Shown here: positions 22,076 to 34,984 of the stretch, in pieces
Layout: the number at the start of each line of letters is the position of its first letter
How positions within the stretch are numbered: position 1 is the stretch's first letter
Program-made: the position numbers and the translations under genes
DNA from: Cristatella mucedo
Lineage: Eukaryota; Bryozoa; Phylactolaemata; Cristatellidae
Direction: 5' to 3'
Assembly: GCA_009760855.2 (NCBI GenBank)
Contig: WPIO01000061.1
Coordinates: 2,375,001 to 2,439,000 of the forward strand
Length of the DNA: 64,000 nucleotides
The notes under the pieces: model-generated
Database searches by the model: none
The model's input: only the letters and a program-made list of their open reading frames with translations
Told to the model about the DNA's origin: nothing

Positions 22076-23329
22076 ACGAGCGGCAGCAGTTCGGCCTCGT
22101 CGCTTCTGAGCGAAAAAACGTGAAGCGCTGAGTATTGAACTCTGCATCACTGTAAGCTGCTCGGCAACGCTCTGTCGGCGGTCCCACCGCCGCTGCTGTG
22201 CGCCGCAACTGCGGTGGCGGTGCGGGCGGCAGCTAACCGAGCTGGTGCAGACGCTACGCACAACCTTGGACCAGGAGACTGCACCCACTCTTCAGCCAAC
22301 TCCAGCTACCGGCATTATATGTAGGGCTACACCGTCATTCGCCGCTTATATTTGCATCCAGGGCACGTGTGTTGCTGACCTGGAATTTAATTTCACTTAC
22401 TCTTACGCATAGGTTATGCTGTCTCTTAGTTGGAAATACTCCACTTTTTCTGAATTTGAAATACATTTTTATAGAATTCTGATATCTGAATATAATTTTG
22501 TAAAAGTGCTTAGGTATACTCATTTCCTAGGTAGCTAACTAAAACTTTATCATTGAATCCCTTACGAAAACTCATATGTAATAATGCCTTGTTGAGGGTT
22601 GCACGACGCTTAACGTCTACGAGGGAATATTCGCACGAATTATTAGAAAGCGCGTCGATGGACTCACCAGAAGGAGACCAGGCGCAGCGACAACTCCACG
22701 GAGGACTGTTCGCGTAAGAGGACAGAATACTGGGAGGCTTGGGCTGGCGCAAGCTCTCTCTGCAAATGATACCACTCATGCAAGCGTCGGTGCGTCGTGC
22801 GGTAGTCAGTTCAGCACTTTTTTGCATGAAACTATTGCTGCTGTAGCTGAACGACGCGACGAGGGTGAGGCAGCAGGCGAGTGTCTACTGGCTGTGGAGA
22901 GGTGCCACTGGAGCGGACGCAACGGGAGAATGTAGTACTGCTAAGTAAGGTGGACAGGAAGAAAAGCGATGATCAATAGCCCCATCGAGAGTCGTCACAG
23001 GTCGATGCAAGGTCTGTGGTAAATCAGCTCCGGGTTTCGTGCTGCCTTCTGCCAAACACAGAGCATCTAAAGGAAGCAATTGCTGAGGCACCTTAAGTGT
23101 CGCTTATACGCCGACACTGTTGCCGGTCATGCAATGCTATTAAAACAAATGACTCATTGCGATAAATACTCATACAAATCACGAAATATGCAGTATAATG
23201 GGCCGCACAAATAGCTGCTATGCACTGCAATACAACTGCCATTGCAACAATAAGCGTCTGAAACAGTTGTTCTGATTTCAAAATGTACAATACGGTGTCA
23301 CGGGTTTACCTATCAAGTTTCACTAAACT
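22076..23329. other. No recognised gene or repeat
   Basis: Frames of up to about 110 codons exist on the minus strand but lack motifs, and they overlap GC-rich sequence near 22,080-22,300. I see no match to the window's repeat families and no splice-supported exon. Confidence 0.35.
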
Positions 23330-26300
23330 GAGCTAGCCCGTTCTCTTGTGATGACCTAAATGACCTGCACGAACATTTAAAATCACATGTGGATCGCGAA
23401 ACCTCTAGACCCTTGATATCGATTCTGTACGTGCGAGAATATGTTCTTCACATTCGCTGCTCAATCCCCCTTCCGACCTGTCATTATTGGTAGATTGCTA
23501 CAACATGACACTTGCCGACATGCTAAACGAGTTTGCACCTCTGACTAAGCACATTGTGCACCATCGACCAGAATGCCATGGTTTACCACAGACATTAAAC
23601 TAGCTAGGTCTTCTAAGCACAAGCCTGAAAAAACTTACACAAATCATCAGATCAAAAAAGATCACAAAAGATTAGGACAGACTGTCAATCGACGGGCATA
23701 CGAGGACTACTGTAGACCATACTAATCGATCCTAGCAAAGGGCAAGTCTGGCTTCTCTAAAATATTGTTGATGCACAGATGCACAGTCAAAATATATTGA
23801 TGTTCACGATAAGCGATCTAATTAACCGCTTCCAGGTTAGCTCCTTACCTAGTAATAGTTGTGATGATCTAGCTGTTCGTTTCTCTAGCGTCTTTGTCAG
23901 CAAGATAGACAAGACCAGGAGCCCATCCCTAGGGTGGCAGCAACCCCCATGGTATCCTTTCATTCAATTTTCTGCAGCACCTCAATGTCTACATTCAATG
24001 AGGCCAATAGTGACCTCGTCCTGAATTTCACATCCCAATCACAGTGGACAACTAGTCCTCTAGACCATATCTCAGCGTCCTGATTCATGATGCTGCTGCT
24101 GCCATGCATAGCTAAAATAATACATATGCTATTAGCCTCAGGTCATTTTCCGGCTAGGTGATGCTGTTGTGCGACCATCGCCACATCCTCAAAATTGACT
24201 TACCGTTTTCGACAGCTGCAAAAATTTTAAAGCTTCATTCAGAAGACTGCTTCTACAGCTTGCCATCACGTCCAATCCCTATCCAAGATTAAGAGCTGTC
24301 TTCCACAGTGGTTTTCAAAAAATTTAACTAGCACCTCAGTTCTGTCTAGGCTTAATCATTGTAATTCCCTTCTGGCTGGGCTACCAAAAAAAGCCACTAG
24401 GCCATTGCAGCTGCCTATAAATCTGGCTGCAAGGCTAGTTTTCAAGTCCCAGAGGTTTGAGCACGTGTCTTCTTTGATAAAAGAGCTAAGATGGCTGCCG
24501 GTTGATCAACGGATACAGAGAAAAGTTCTTACGCTGACCCACAAAGTCCGCCGGGGCTTGGCTCCTCCATACCTAGCTGAACTGCTGCACCAGTTTCGGC
24601 CTCTTCGTACCTTCAGGTCCTATATGGATAATAAATTAGTTGTTCTATTCCTCTGCATAAAGACCGTGCGACAGATTGTGGAACTCGCTTCCACAATTCT
24701 TACAAAACAAAAACTACTCTCTACTGCCGATTATGGCTTATCCTTTCCAGCCGCCTTGAGGTGCTACTTCCATGCTACTCACACCCTCAACTGGTATCAT
24801 GACTCTGCTATGCTTCCCACTTTCTGTTTTTTGCGTGAGACGAAGTCTGTTGGCTACCGAATGCTTAACGAAAGCCGCTTAGGCTGTGAGTGTGCTATAC
24901 AAAACTCTCCTGCGTAACACAACTTAGTCTTTACAGCTTTCTTGAGTTACACACAAAGATTCTTTACATTATAGCACCTTTTAAAAAGGCTGTAGTTAGG
25001 CCAAAACTCAAGAAAGCAATACTAGCTCAAGAGAACTTGTGCAAGTTCTGCCTAATCTTCCTCCTACCATTCTTATCAAAGAAACTGAAGTGAGTCGTGG
25101 CAAATGAGCTGAACTTCATACTTGATTTTAAGTTCTAATCTGGTTGTAGTGCTAATAACTCCACGAAGGCAATATTGTTTCTAGTGTATAAAGACCAGCT
25201 TAGGAATTCGACACACGTAGAGTATCTCGGCTTGTTTTGCTCGATTTTTGGGCGTCACTGATACTGCACTGCAATGGCTGTACTATTTCAACGAGAAGCT
25301 TCCGAACACTAATGAGAACGGAAAAAGACCATCTGAGGTACAACAGAAGTAAGGAGTTCCCCAGGGTTCTGTAGTTGAGACGATTCTTTTCAAGGTCATA
25401 CCTCTCTCGCTTACGTGGTTGACAGACATAATCTATACTTTCATTTCTTTGCAGATAACATTCCCTTGTACACTTGCTTTCTTCCCTCCCAGCCATCCAG
25501 CACGTTGATTTCTCTCAACTTCCTCACTGCATATATTGCTGACATCTGTGCATGGATGGCAGCAAGTTTTCTTAAATTCAGTGATGATAAAATGAATCTA
25601 CTCGTTATGGGTGAACCAAGTGTGATTCAGAAATTGGTAAACCTAATGCTCAAAGTCGGCTCTGCCAGCATATAACCTGTTGAATCTGCACGAAATCTAG
25701 TTGCTCTATTCCAAAGTAACTTTTCATTAGACAGCCTCATCAGACCCACAGTTAAGTCTGCCTATGTTTAACTACACAACATTGCAAAAATTTGGACATT
25801 GAATTTGGCCGCTTGTTTCAGACAGGGATAATAAATCTAAACTGATCCATGCTTTTCTGACATCCCATCATGGCTTCTGTAACTCACTGCTTGCTGGTTT
25901 TTAGGTGTTTGCAACCACGAGCTTACAACTGGTGCCAAACTCTGCAGCTAGGATTGTCTGTCGTGAGCGTCGCACTTGCCTCATCACGCTACTTCTTGCC
26001 GACCTGCACTGGGTCCCAGTCAACCAACGCATCGACTTTAGGGTTCTGTCTCTCACTTTTAGGTCCATTCATTCATTGGCTCCAGCCTACGTATCAAATT
26101 TAATCCCCACCAGGCTAAGCATCGTACCACCCGCTTGTCAAAGTCAAACTGTTTACCAATACCTCGTACAAATCTTGTCCTTTGGAGATCGTACGCTTAG
26201 TTCGTAGGCTCCCAAAATTGAAACTCACACCCGAAAGGCGTAACGACATCCCTTGACTTGAGGTTATTTAATCAGAAGCTAAGACTCATCAATTTGTCAC

Positions 26301-26545
26301 AGCATTTAGTTGGTCCGTGTGATTTGTCATTTATGTGCTTATGGGTGCTGACTGTAAATTCTGCCACTTACCCCATTTGCATGCTAATCCTGAGCCTGTC
26401 ACCTCTAACCTTGGTATGCTTGTGTCATTGAGTGAGCTACCACTAACCATTTGCTTCCTTTGCAGAAAATGTAAAGTTCCTAGAAATATATTGAGTTATT
26501 CGAGGGTGCTATAAAAATACATTCTTATTACTATTGTTATTAAAT
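23330..26545 (+). mobile_element. Old near full-length LINE-A split by LINE-B
   Basis: Segments 23,330-24,157 and 24,975-26,545 are collinear with the minus-strand copy at 39.7-43.3 kb. They run from the end of the endonuclease (RNLKTLDIDS-like region), through the linker (PSDLSLLVDCYNMTLADML-like, FTTDIKLARSS) and RT (an altered FFADNIPLY in place of YADDTQLY), to the C-terminal region, hairpin and tail. Every segment carries stops. The gap is a LINE-B 3' end. Confidence 0.78.
24158..24974 (+). mobile_element. LINE-B 3' portion inserted in LINE-A
   Basis: It begins at GGTGATGCTGTTGTGCGACC and ends with a decayed GAGTTACACACAAAG...TTTACATTA tail. A 170-codon frame at 24,405-24,917 carries the LINE-B C-terminal region (NLAARLVFKSQRFEHVSSL, LPVDQRIQRKVLTL, RETKSVGYRM). 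LINE-A text stops at TTTTCCGGCT and resumes at AGCACCTTTTAAAAAGGC. Confidence 0.85.
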
Positions 26546-28719
26546 TCTGGTTTTTCGCTAGCTAAGAGGAGATACGACTTTCTTTAGATGTAGCGAGTTG
26601 GCAAGACTGACTGATTGAGTGATAGACTTTGCCAATGCTGCTTACCATTTTCAACTTTTATATGATAGAAAATGAACACATTCTTGGAGCAATCAAAACA
26701 GTGCCTTTAATAACTCGTTAGCAGTGTATTGTTTGCCGGCAGCATTTGGCATTGCCAGTCTAGAGCTATGTGGAGTGATGCAGCTTGACTTACAGGATTT
26801 CTAGAATGACACCGTCAGTGGAATGGTCGCATCATTAAAATAGTAGCACTCCTTGACTGATGGCATCCCGAAAGTAATAGCGTCCCTAGACTGATAGCAT
26901 CCCTAGAACGTTTTTGCTCTTGCATTGTCTCTGCAGCCGTGTGCGGAGGTCGAATAGAGAGCTGCACTCTGCAGAAATCCAATTGTAATTCTAAAATATG
27001 AGTGCTTATTATTACTGCTTTGCTCAGCTACCGTCACCAATTCAGTGCGTATCAAGGCAGTAAACGCAATACATTACCCACGATTCAAGGCTCCGGCGTC
27101 TCCGTTATTGTTCTTGAGTCGGCTTGGACTAGTGCCAGTGCATGCACTGTGTTGGTGGCAAAATGACTGCGGTGTATGAGCCTCAATAGCTCGCCTGTTA
27201 CAATACTATGTAAAGCGCAAAGTATACGATAGCCTGCTCGCATGCTTGTTATTCAAGAGCTGCTAATAGTCTCTGTTACTGTACGAATAAGGAGTTAAGA
27301 CGACAGCATATAATTAACAATACATCAGCAATTTATAAATGTTATAATGAAGGGAATGGTAGGCAACAGTCTTAACAATTGATAGCAGAAAAAATACGTC
27401 AAAAACGGACGGTTGAGCTCAGCTAGACAGCTGGCTGGTACTAGCATTCGTTACCATTGTTAGTGAGGAACAAAGGCTGTCCATTGAGTCGCGTGCTTGC
27501 AGAGAGCCTGAAAGGAGCTGCAGCCCTTATTATACCTCCCTAGCGATGGACCTAGGGGTTACGGGTCAACACTATGGCATTATCGGCACTACGGCCTTGA
27601 AGCTCGGTGCCGCTTTTAACCCGGAACTTGGGTGGTATCTCTCTCGCTGCTCTCTGCCGCGAGCGCTGTGTGCAGCATCACTCGCCGTACATACCGGCCT
27701 CTGACTGTACCTACAGAAGAAAAGCTTACATTGCTGACGTAGGCAGCATCAGCGAAAGCAGCCGCGAACTCGTGCCAGAGATCTTTCGCCCAGCGGATTA
27801 CAAGTTCAGCACCTCGCTTTCACGAATGCCTACAGCGGTAAAAGATGGGCACCCCAAAGTCGGAGCCCGTGCTTTAGGCCGAGAAATGATGATGCTAATC
27901 GTTTAGGCTAGTGACGTGCTGATTGTGCCGCCGTTCGGCAGGTCAAAGCTGTTCGGTGTCAAGTGCCTCTTAATCATTTCTAGATGGTGCTCATGTGAGA
28001 TAGCAGAGCTAGTAGTTGGCGGCGTCTCTTTGAGAACATCTAGTTTTCGGCCAGTTTTGGTATTACGTCTGTCTTTCAGGCAGCCATTACGGCTAGAAAT
28101 GCTGAGACTGGGCAAGTCTTATTAGCATGGGTTCGGCCGAATCTAACGGTTTAAGAAGTGTGCAAGGGAGCAAGCCCTCCAGTTTTCGCCAAACTCTTTG
28201 CAGTAGTGGTCTGCTGCCTATAGTCGCATATTATGCTCAGAGCCATACGCAATCAGGCATTGAGCTCAGCTGGGTCAGCCGGGTTTAGATACCAACAACC
28301 AAGGTCATTGGCTTTCACGTGGCGTTAGTCGCCCGTAACATAGTTTGCCTCGATTAGCATGTCTAACATGAAAGTCTTATCTTTGAAATTTTCGCTACAT
28401 CGATCCTCTCAGACTAGTGCTAGGTCTACCTCAAGCAATGCATTGAACCTCAAGTTCTTATCATGTACTTTCAAATCGATTCATCTTCTGGCTCTGAATT
28501 ATCAACTCCAGTTAGTGGCACTTGAGTGTACCCTTCCGTCAAGCAATGATCTAAATCTGATCGCGTACCTATGTACTTTGAGACCTCGAACTGCATTGAG
28601 AACGTATCGCCAGTTCCTATGAACTACAGCGGTAACTCTAAAATCAAAAATAAAATTTCAGCATAAATCTTGATACAATACAAATTATAACAATATTAAA
28701 AAATATTGAGAGCACCCTA
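26546..28719. other. 2.2 kb without recognised features
   Basis: There is a 99-codon plus-strand frame at 27,607-27,906, and small frames at 27,903-28,125 and 28,359-28,622. None has motifs or clear splice sites. No repeat shared with the rest of the window was seen. It may be unique intergenic DNA or unrecognised old repeats. Confidence 0.35.
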
Positions 28720-28930
28720 AGAGAAGTAAATTTATCACTAGAATACCTATCAGAACTACTATCCAACCAAATTAGGTATCGTACCGCCTACTATTCTGAC
28801 TTAAGTCTTTTAGCTGTGCCTTTAACCAACCTAAGATGTTTTAGATACCGTGTCTTCTGTTCACATGCTTCAAAAGCCCGGAGCTCACTCTTAATTGATA
28901 TTATGAGATCTCTGACTAGGCAAAACCGAT
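28720..28930 (+). mobile_element. Decayed LINE-A C-terminal fragment
   Basis: On the plus strand, sequence equivalent to the HRTTRFSESN...PRTNLKSFGDR...SYAPKAWNSL stretch is recognisable but frameshifted. It has no tail and no RT. Confidence 0.6.
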
Positions 28931-28954
28931 ACTCTTTTCAAAATCGATAAGCTT

Positions 28955-29105
28955 CTTGATTTGGAGCCAGTGCCGGTCAGTGAGAAGTGGCAACTGGTAG
29001 GCTCTCAACAGAGAAGCCTAAATGCAGAGTTTTTTGGCCAACTGCGAGCTACTGATTGCAGTTTCTGGATGACCTGCAAGTAAATAGCCGTATAATGCCT
29101 GACGG
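28955..29105 (-). mobile_element. Decayed LINE-A fragment, opposite strand
   Basis: It matches the LHWLP-x-KQ and QLVQNSAA region on the minus strand (GGAGCCAGTGCCGGTCAGTGAGAAGTGG), followed by the RLQL equivalent. It is much diverged. Confidence 0.55.
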
Positions 29106-29106
29106 G

Positions 29107-29111
<5 letters not shown>

Positions 29112-29140
<29 letters not shown>

Positions 29141-30135
29141 TTTACTTGATAAAGCGCCCTCAGAGAACTTGATCTCTCTCTAGGCGCTTTACATTTGCTG
29201 TAAAGTGAAATGATATTGAATGGTAAGTAAAATCATGCTTAAAAAACAAACGAAATGAATAATATGGTTAGGGGTGACATGCACAGGGTCAGCATGCAAA
29301 TGTGGTTAGTGGCAGCATGCACAGTGTCAGCACGCATAAGCACATTAAGGACGAATCACAGGGACCCACTAAATGCTGTCCTAAATAGGTGTGTTTTTAG
29401 GTTCCTTTTAAATGTGGTCAGGTCAGGGGATGTTCTGACGCAGGTCGGGAGGGAGTTCTAGGCTTTGGGATCATATGAACTAAATGCACGGTCTCCAAAG
29501 GATTTAAGGTTCGTATGAGGTATTTCTAGACTGTTGGATTCCGAAGAGCGGGTGGTACGATGCTTAGCCTGATGGGGTAGTATATCTGACAGATAGGCTG
29601 GAGCCATTGAATGAAGGGACATAAAAGTGAGGGACAAAACCTTGAAGTCAATCCGTTGCTTGACTGGTAGCCAGTGCAGGTCGGCGAGAAGTGGAGTAAT
29701 GTGACAACTGCGACGCTCACGACAGACAAGCCTAGCTGCAGAGTTTTGCACCAGCTGCAGTCGCCTGATCGCACATGCTGGTAGGCCAGTGAGCAGTGAG
29801 TTGCAGAAGTCGAGACGAGATGTCACGAATGCATGGACCAACTTGGACTTGGTATCTTTATCTAAACAGGCCCGAATTTTAGCAATGTTATGAAGCTGAA
29901 AATAGGCGGATTTGACTGTGGAGCTGATATGGTCGTCTAACGAGAGGTCGCTTTGGAATATGACACCTAGATTTCGAGTTGATTCAACTGGAGATATAAT
30001 GGCAGAGCCAATTTTGAAAGTCAGCCTTTCCAATCTCTGGATCACACTGGGTTCGCCCATAACTAGTAAGTTAGTTTTATCATCGTTAAGTTTTAGAAAA
30101 TTTGCTGCCATCCATGTCCGGATAAAAAAATGCGT
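29112..30135 (-). mobile_element. LINE-A 3' portion with long open frame
   Basis: A minus-strand copy with an AATAAT tail, intact hairpin and 3' untranslated region. A 217-codon frame (30,111-29,458) runs from [19 protein letters not shown] to the SYDPKA block, where a stop in place of the Trp codon (TAG) ends it. It is 5'-truncated just past the start of the thumb region, and a second, older LINE-A adjoins. Confidence 0.88.
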
Positions 30136-31550
30136 GGACTAACTTCGCTGTATTATCTCTGTCTTAACTCTGGCCCGAATTTTCGCAATGATGAGTAGCT
30201 TATAGTAGGTGGACTTAAATGTGGGGCTGATGTGGTGGATAGCAGAGGGTCTCTTTGGAACAGCACACATAAATGTCGTACAGATGAAATGCGAGAGAAG
30301 CCAAGTGAGCAGCTAAAATTCAGCCGGCTTAGACAGCGTGCCACATCCAAAGTGGTCTGTGCATTTGCGACATCCAGTTTGAATTAGCTAATTTTGAGCA
30401 TTTAGCTTACCAACTTCTAACGAGCATCAGGCTTGCCCCAAATAATAAGCAGTTTTTATTGTCACTCAATTTGAGAAGGTTTGTTTCCATGTAAGTAAGA
30501 ATGCTAGCAATAAATTCAGCAAAGAAGTTGTTAGAGTCTGAAGTGTTGGAAGGTTAGTAGAAATCAAAACATAGGTACAGCAGTGTGTCAGAAGCATAGC
30601 AAAGATACCTAAATTGTGCCCAGTGTTTACATCGGCAAGAGGTAGAGCGTAATCTTTGAGACCAAAGGCAAAATAAATAGATAAAGCCCTAGGGTACCCC
30701 CATAGTAATCGTTTCCCAGAAAGATTGTGGCCGATTGACAACAATGCTCCAGATTCTTCAACTGAGATATGTTCTACACCGATGCAGTGCAGTGCCAGTG
30801 ATGCCTATGTGAGATCAGAGGCAGTAGAGAAGAACCTGGTGATAATTACCGTCAAACGCGACCGAAAGATCAAGCAAAATAAGCAGCGAGAATTTACATA
30901 AACTTGCAAGCATGCATGAGAAGATCAAATATTTATTGTGTTAATTATGCAAGACAGCAGCCGATCTACTTATGTATCGTAGTAGTAGGGCAGTTGAATA
31001 GGGTTTAAAGGGCTAGTATTGTACTTAGACTGACAGATGAATTACATGATGAGGCCACTCATGGCAAGCTTAAATGCTGACATTGTGGCGCTGTAAAGAA
31101 TTGAGGGAGAGGAGTACTTCGGGAATGTTACTGGGGGAGAGAATCAATTATTATGGGGATGCTCTTATCTTAAAGATGGACTCTGTGATCTTGTCAAGCT
31201 TTCTGAAAAAGGAGCTAGACTAGCGCTTTGCTAGTTAAACACAAGAATGACATGGTATGGAGCTAACCTGGGAGCGGTCAAGGGAGAATTTAACGGCCGA
31301 TAGTAGCTTTTGTGGATTGGGCATATCTGATACGATAGTTTTTATAAAAGCTATTTACGGCTTTTGCTAGGTCAGACTTTTTATCAACAGTTGCCCTTGT
31401 AGGCCTGTCGATGAACGATAATTCCCGATTTTATGTATGCTTTCTCAAACTTTTGCTTAGTAGACATGGCTAGTGTAACATCTGTAGCAAATCAACCTAT
31501 CTGGGCGATGGTGTACAATGAGCTATGTCAGTTGTGCAGACTCGACAGAT
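30136..31550 (-). mobile_element. Decayed LINE-A, RT to linker region
   Basis: On the minus strand are remnants of LPLADV...HNLGI, the STLQTLTTSL-like segment, and upstream the DKFAPLTK/linker region near 31,390-31,550 (CTGTCGATGAACGATAATTCCCG resembles 42,000). All frames are broken. It may be the 5' continuation of an older element into which the 29.1-kb copy inserted. Confidence 0.65.
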
Positions 31551-31552
31551 AC

Positions 31553-31770
31553 GTCTTGAGCTGCTACTTCCATGCTACTTACTACCTCAACTGCTCTCCT
31601 GACTCTGCTAGGCTTCCCCCTTTCTCTTTGTTGCGTGAGACGAAGTCAGTTGGTTACCGAATGTGTACCGAAGACGCTTATGCTGTGAGTTCGATACACA
31701 ATACTCGCTTGTGTAACACCCACACGGTCTTTATGACTTTGTGGAGTTACAGACGGAGATACATTAGAAT
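31553..31770 (+). mobile_element. LINE-B 3' end
   Basis: It starts at TTGAGCTGCTACTTCCATGC and covers the last coding block (CYFHATYYLNCSPDSARL, LLRETKSVGYRM) and the 3' end GTGGAGTTACAGACGGAGATACATTA. It is truncated to about 220 bases. Confidence 0.82.
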
Positions 31771-32371
31771 CGTGCTGTCACATTCAAGTAGTGAGGACAG
31801 CACGCCTAGTTGAGCTGCTCCAGTTAGTATCAACCTAATTAATCTTGAATCTGAATGACAGTGGATGATTAAGCCGGCCTCAGCAGTAAACAGAGGTCAC
31901 CAACGTCAGGCTCACGTCGTACCCTTCTGGATGTTTACTATGCCTTACGATGTGACATCTACGGCATTTATTTGTGCACTGTTATTTATTATCTACATTC
32001 GTTGCTCATGGTTTGTATGCACTATCAAAACCATATTGTTTTTAACATGCTTACTTATATAATGATTATTTATGTCTATGGAGTGAATGCGCTCCAGTTA
32101 TTTGACTGAGTAAGAATGTATATTGCCTAGCCAGCCTTCGGACACAGTCAGGTTGTCTAGTGTATTAGTTCAAAGCCAGGTCAGTGAGTCACTTTTGGCT
32201 AGGGTCTAACCGTCGGTGAGTCAGTGCGGCTAAGATTTTGCCAGAGAAATTAAAGAGTTTGTACCCACGAGTTTTCAGAATGGATAAGATTCTCTACTAT
32301 TTCCCTGCCATCCTTACCGTGTGGCTCCACTAGCATGGTTGCCAATGAAAGCATGTATAGACAGAAGAAGA
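31771..32371. other. No recognised feature
   Basis: AT-rich sequence between a LINE-B end and a LINE-A start. No motif-bearing frame was seen. A hydrophobic 65-codon frame at 31,865-32,062 has no supporting context. Confidence 0.35.
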
Positions 32372-33955
32372 TGCACCGCCCAGTTTCCCTTCTACCATTC
32401 CTATCAAAGACACTCGAACGGGTCGTGGCGGACCAGCTGAACTTGTATATCGAAACCTCACACCTTGCTAGTAAGTTCCAGTCTGGCTTTAGAGCTAATA
32501 ACTCCACAGAGTCAGCATTGCTTCGGGTATACAACGACCTACTTAGGAATGCAGACATGGGTAGAGTGTCTCTGCTTGTTTTGCTTGATCTTTCGGCAGC
32601 TTTTGATACCATCGATCACAAAGTTCTTCTAGAGCGCCTCTCATCTCGCCTGGGCATCACTGGCACTGCTCTGCAGTGGTTCAGGTCCTATCTCAGTGGG
32701 AGACTCCAGAGTGTTGACGTGAATGGACAAAGATCATCTGAAGTACCTCTGAAATATGGAGTACCTCAGGGCTCATTGCTAGGTCCGGTTCTTTTCACGG
32801 TTTATACTCTGCCTCTTGCTGATGTGATTGCCAAGCACACTCTAGGCTTTCACTTCTATGCGGATGACACTCAGTTGTACCTTTGCTTTGATCCCTCCCA
32901 GCCTTCGAGCACCTCAAATTCTCTAAACTCACTAGCTGCATGCATTGATGACATCCGCACATGGATGGCAGCAAATTTTCTAAAACTTAACGATGATAAA
33001 ACTAACTTACTAGTTATGGGCAAACCCAGTGTGATTCAGAGATTGGAAAGGCTGACTCTCAAAATTGGCTCTGCCAGTATATCTCCAGTTGAATCCAGTC
33101 GAAATCTAGGTGTCATATTCCAAAGCGACCTCTCGTCAGATGACCATATCAGCTCCACAGTCAAATCCGCCTATTTTCAGCTTCATAACATTGCTAAAAT
33201 TCGGGCCTGTTTAGATAAAAATACCACGTCCAAGTTGGTCCATGCATTCGTGACATCTCGTCTCGACTTCTGCAACTCACTGCTCACTGGCCTACCAGCA
33301 TGTGCGATCAGGCGATTGCAGCTGGTGCAAAACTCTGCAGCTAGGCTTGTCTGTCGTGAGCGTCGCAGTTGCCACATTACTCCACTTCTCGCCGACCTGC
33401 ACTGGCTACCAGTCAAGCAACGGATTGACTTCAAGGTTTTGTCCCTCACTTTTAGGTCCCTTCATTCTATGGCTCCAGCCTATCTGTCAGATATACTACC
33501 CCTTTAGGCTAAGCATAGTATCACCCGCTCTTCGGAATCCAACAGTCTAGAAATACCTCATACAAACCTGAAATCCTTTGGAGACCGTGTATTTAGTTCA
33601 TATGCTCCCAAAGCCTGGAACTCCCTCCCGACCTGCGTCAGAACATCCCTTGACCTGACCACATTTAAAAGGAACCTAAAAACACACCTATTTAGACAGC
33701 ATTTAGTGGGTCCCTGTGATTCGTCCCTGATGTGCTTATGCGTGCTGCCACTGTGCATGCTGCTACTAACCACATTTGCATGCTGACGCTATGCATGTCA
33801 CCCCTAACCATATTATTCATTTCGTTTGTTTTTTAAGCATGATTTTACTTACCATTCAATTGCATTTCACTTTACAGCAAATGTAAAGCGCCTAGAGAGG
33901 GATTAAGTTCTCTGAGGGCGCTTTATCAAGTGAATTATTATTATTATTATTGTTA
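32372..33955 (+). mobile_element. Best-preserved LINE-A RT region
   Basis: One frame is open from upstream of 32,372 to 33,507. It covers RT from PVSLLPFLSKTLERVV through LLDLSAAFDTIDHKVLLERL, GVPQGSLLGPVLF and the catalytic FYADDTQLY (YADD at 32,857-32,868), to the thumb and C-terminal region (CNSLLTGLPACAIRRLQLVQ, LLADLHWLPVKQRIDF). A single stop at 33,505-33,507 (TAG where other copies read CAG) ends it. The remaining C-terminus, hairpin and (ATT)n tail follow. The endonuclease half is missing by 5' truncation. It is the most recent-looking LINE-A in the window. Confidence 0.92.
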
Positions 33956-34189
33956 ACAATATCTAATTACTAGCCTAGAATCCTCGGCATTTTCCTAAAA
34001 CGCAGAAACGTAATTTTATGTATCTCCTTTTGCAACCGACAGTGCAAAAAACCCAAAGTAAATGTTATGTCATAGTTTTATGTTGCTTCATCAAAGCTTA
34101 ACCTGTTTTCCTGTAGAATAAAGTAGCCGAACTACTTCACTTTACGCAAAATATTGAAAGTAAGTGGAGTCACTTAGTCAAGAGGGTGG

Positions 34190-34480
34190 TTGAGAAATAA
34201 AATATCCTGAAAGTAGCAGCTCCAGATTGCTTGAGAAGATGCTATCCAGTCTGCAGGAGGATCGAAGTTATCGTTGAGCAAGTATTATAAGAGTTAGCTC
34301 CTTATTCCAGAACGTGCAGAGAGAAAGCTTCTTCCCATAAAGATTGTCAGCAAAGAAAGGGAACAGCTGACCAATGGTCCCAGGAAGAAACAGGGGCACG
34401 AGGAGACGGAAACTGGTGAAGCAGGTGAGGTAGATGTGCCGGAGAGAAGTAATGGCGGAATTCGTTTGTTGGGGTAAAAG
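34190..34480 (-). mobile_element. Decayed LINE-B C-terminal fragment
   Basis: On the minus strand, the equivalent of the LPQLLRNDN...RLWNS and CLKTVGDRSFSS region is recognisable in broken form. No tail is seen. Confidence 0.5.
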
Positions 34481-34540
34481 TCGTCTCTTTATCTATTGCC
34501 AAATCGGAAACAACTACAGTACAATCAGCCGTGACGAAAT

Positions 34541-34925
34541 AATAATAGTAATAATGATATAATAATACATTTTTACAGCTCCCTCAGAGAAGTGAATCTC
34601 TTTACTGGCACTTAACAGATGCTTAAAGAAAGTATTCCCAAATTATTGTTGATAACATCCGCTAGCAGCAGATACAGTGTAGGGAAGTGCATGCACACGA
34701 AGGAGGAATAATAAAGACCCACCAAATGCTGTAATTAACTGGTGCATGCTAAGCTTCTTTTTAAATGTCCTTATGTAAGAGGACGCTGTGCCGTGCTTCG
34801 GTAGCGAGTTGCAGGCTTTGGGAGCATAGGAAATAAAAGCACAGTCTTCAACGGTTTTGATGTCCATTATGATGATGCTCATACGGTTATTTAATGTGGA
34901 CGGGAACTCGTACATTCAGAAATGC
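34541..34925 (-). mobile_element. Decayed LINE-A 3' end
   Basis: A (TAA)-rich tail and a weakened hairpin (CTCCCTCAGAGAAGTGAATCTC) are followed by a 90-codon frame with SYAPKACNSLPKHG and FKKKLSMHQL. These equal the SYAPKAWNSLP and FKRNLKTHL blocks, about a third diverged by eye. Confidence 0.68.
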
Positions 34926-34984
34926 ATCATTCCCCCAGAAAGGAATACGCACCGAGTAGGAATAGTAGCCATTCTTTCCAGCCT

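Noticed and set aside
32335-33507. Reverse transcriptase as part of a retron, DGR or other defence system
   Set aside because: The surrounding endonuclease, hairpin and (ATT)n tails, the many truncated copies and the introns in the neighbouring gene show an animal non-LTR retrotransposon.
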